Part shown: positions 5,086-5,732 of the stretch, one piece after another | How positions within the stretch are numbered: the first letter of the stretch is position 1 | Layout of the letters: the number at the start of each line of letters is the position of its first letter | Source: Anaerolineae bacterium | Lineage (GTDB): Bacteria; Chloroflexota; Anaerolineae; Aggregatilineales; Phototrophicaceae | Direction: 5' to 3' | DNA length: 5,732 nucleotides | Assembly: GCA_028284565.1 (NCBI GenBank) | Contig: JANQRM010000301.1 | Span: forward strand, 1-5,732 | The notes under the pieces: generated by a model | Told to the model about the DNA's origin: nothing | Database searches by the model: none | The model's input: only the letters and a program-made list of their open reading frames with translations | Program-made: the position numbers and the translations under genes

Positions 5086-5732
5086 GTCTTCGTATTTGGC
5101 TTCGACGATGTAATAATTATCACGTGGTGGACGGGCATAATGTTCATCTCGTGGTGGGCGAGGTCCGAGCTTAATCACCCCCGGAATGATGTTTTCATAC
5201 GGGATGGATTCTAGAATATCATGAATCACATTGAGGCGGGCGCGTCGTTTATCATCTCCTTCGACTTGTCGCCAGCGTGCTTCGGGAATATCCGTATGTT
5301 CAATCATGAGGTCTTTGGCTTTGGAATACTCAACCCAGCGTGTCCGTGACTCAAGGTCCATCGGGCTGAGTTTCCAGCGACGCATGGGGTCCTTGGCACG
5401 GTTCTGGAAACGCTTTTCTTGCTCTTCATCACTCACAGAGAGCCAATATTTCAGTAGCACAATACCCGAGTTAACGAGTAGACGTTCAAAGTGTGGCGCG
5501 GCACGCAAAAAGTCCCAATACTCCTCATCTGTGCAGAAACCCATCACTCGCTCAACACTGGCACGGTTGTACCAACTGCGGTCAAAGATGATAATCTCTC
5601 CAGCGGCGGGGAGATGTTCAACATAGCGTTGGAAATACCACTGGGTGCGTTCACGGTCCGACGGTTTGCCGAGTGCAATCAATCGAAGACCGCGCGGTTG
5701 CATGGGTTGCATAATACGCTTGATAATTCCCC
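5077..5732 (-). CDS. ppk2: Polyphosphate kinase 2 (PPK2), class I-like, N-terminus outside window
   Basis: PPK2 transfers phosphate between inorganic polyphosphate and nucleoside di- or triphosphates, usually making GTP or ATP from polyphosphate. The frame stays open to the right edge. Codons before the ATG at 5712 read GIIKRI, the conserved stretch just after the PPK2 P-loop, so that ATG is internal and the true start lies outside. Visible motifs, counted from that Met, are TQWYFQRYVEHLPAAGEI (23-40), the Walker B FDRSWYNR (43-50), VERVMGF (53-59), YWLSVSDEEQEKRF (89-102), lid RRWKLSPMD (111-119), SRTRWVEYSKAKDLM and DDKRRARLN. The single kinase domain and the sequence SWYNR..VERVMGFC fit class I. 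The Walker A lysine cannot be checked here. The C-terminus carries a tail with a 9-residue duplication (RPPRDEHYA, RPPRDNYYI). The gene converges on the monooxygenase with 24 bases between them and is probably functionally unrelated. Confidence 0.92.
   Translation of the reverse strand, partial: GIIKRIMQPMQPRGLRLIALGKPSDRERTQWYFQRYVEHLPAAGEIIIFDRSWYNRASVERVMGFCTDEEYWDFLRAAPHFERLLVNSGIVLLKYWLSVSDEEQEKRFQNRAKDPMRRWKLSPMDLESRTRWVEYSKAKDLMIEHTDIPEARWRQVEGDDKRRARLNVIHDILESIPYENIIPGVIKLGPRPPRDEHYARPPRDNYYIVEAKYEDMP
5107..5160 (-). repeat. Tandem 27-bp (9-codon) duplication in the PPK2 tail
   Basis: The minus strand encodes RPPRDEHYA directly followed by RPPRDNYYI. On the + strand this shows as CGTGGTGG at 5123-5130 and again at 5150-5157, exactly 27 bases apart. 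Five residues (RPPRD) and the Tyr at repeat position 8 are identical. The repeat lies after the kinase fold. Confidence 0.7.

Noticed and set aside
5231..5626. Open frame of 131 codons on the + strand opposite ppk2
   Set aside because: It is antisense to strongly conserved PPK2 motifs, and its Ser/Arg-rich product is typical of a shadow frame.
5710..5712. The ATG at 5712 (minus strand) as the PPK2 start
   Set aside because: Upstream codons GIIKRI continue conserved PPK2 sequence, and the P-loop would be missing from a protein starting here.
1..5732. CRISPR array, transposon ends, tRNA or toxin-antitoxin pair
   Set aside because: No spaced repeats, terminal inverted repeats, cloverleaf-like sequence or small paired genes of known families were found on either strand.

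Overview
The window is bacterial and compact: six recognisable protein genes, most with ATG starts behind Shine-Dalgarno-like sequences, short intergenic gaps and near-balanced base composition. Five genes lie on the + strand and one, at the right end, on the - strand. No RNA gene, insertion sequence, CRISPR array or origin is visible. The mix of families (macrolide-type glycosyltransferase, DUF2834 membrane protein, class I PPK2) would fit an environmental bacterium such as a Chloroflexota (Anaerolineae-like) member. That is a low-confidence guess, because no taxonomic marker gene is present.

Layout: (1) 1-443, the 3' end of an aminoglycoside phosphotransferase (APH)-fold kinase gene whose 5' part lies outside the window. 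(2) 444-661, a spacer with weak hairpins behind the kinase, then an AT-rich region with an extended -10 promoter overlapped by a direct repeat. (3) 662-1963, a GT-B, MGT-type glycosyltransferase. (4) 2047-2655, a GNAT acetyltransferase with a strong Shine-Dalgarno. (5) 2656-2901, a spacer with no confident gene, though one doubtful 66-residue ORF ends in a 4-base overlap with the next gene. (6) 2902-3219, a small DUF2834 membrane protein. (7) 3220-3298, a promoter with a clear TetR-type palindromic operator. (8) 3299-3895, a TetR repressor, translationally coupled through an ATGA overlap to (9) 3892-5052, an FAD-dependent aromatic-ring-hydroxylase-like monooxygenase. (10) 5052-5085, an 11-bp perfect stem-loop between convergent genes. 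(11) 5077-5732, minus strand, the C-terminal part of a polyphosphate kinase 2; its N-terminus with the P-loop lies beyond the right edge.

How they may work together: the tetR-monooxygenase pair is the best-supported unit. A palindrome between the -10 box and the TetR start codon implies autorepression and joint induction of the oxygenase by a small ligand. The glycosyltransferase and GNAT genes probably form a second transcription unit. Kinase-fold, glycosyl-, acetyl- and oxygen-transfer enzymes, plus a ligand-type repressor, within about 5 kb suggest a small-molecule modification or detoxification neighbourhood. All these families are large, so substrates cannot be named from sequence. PPK2 looks like an unrelated housekeeping neighbour.
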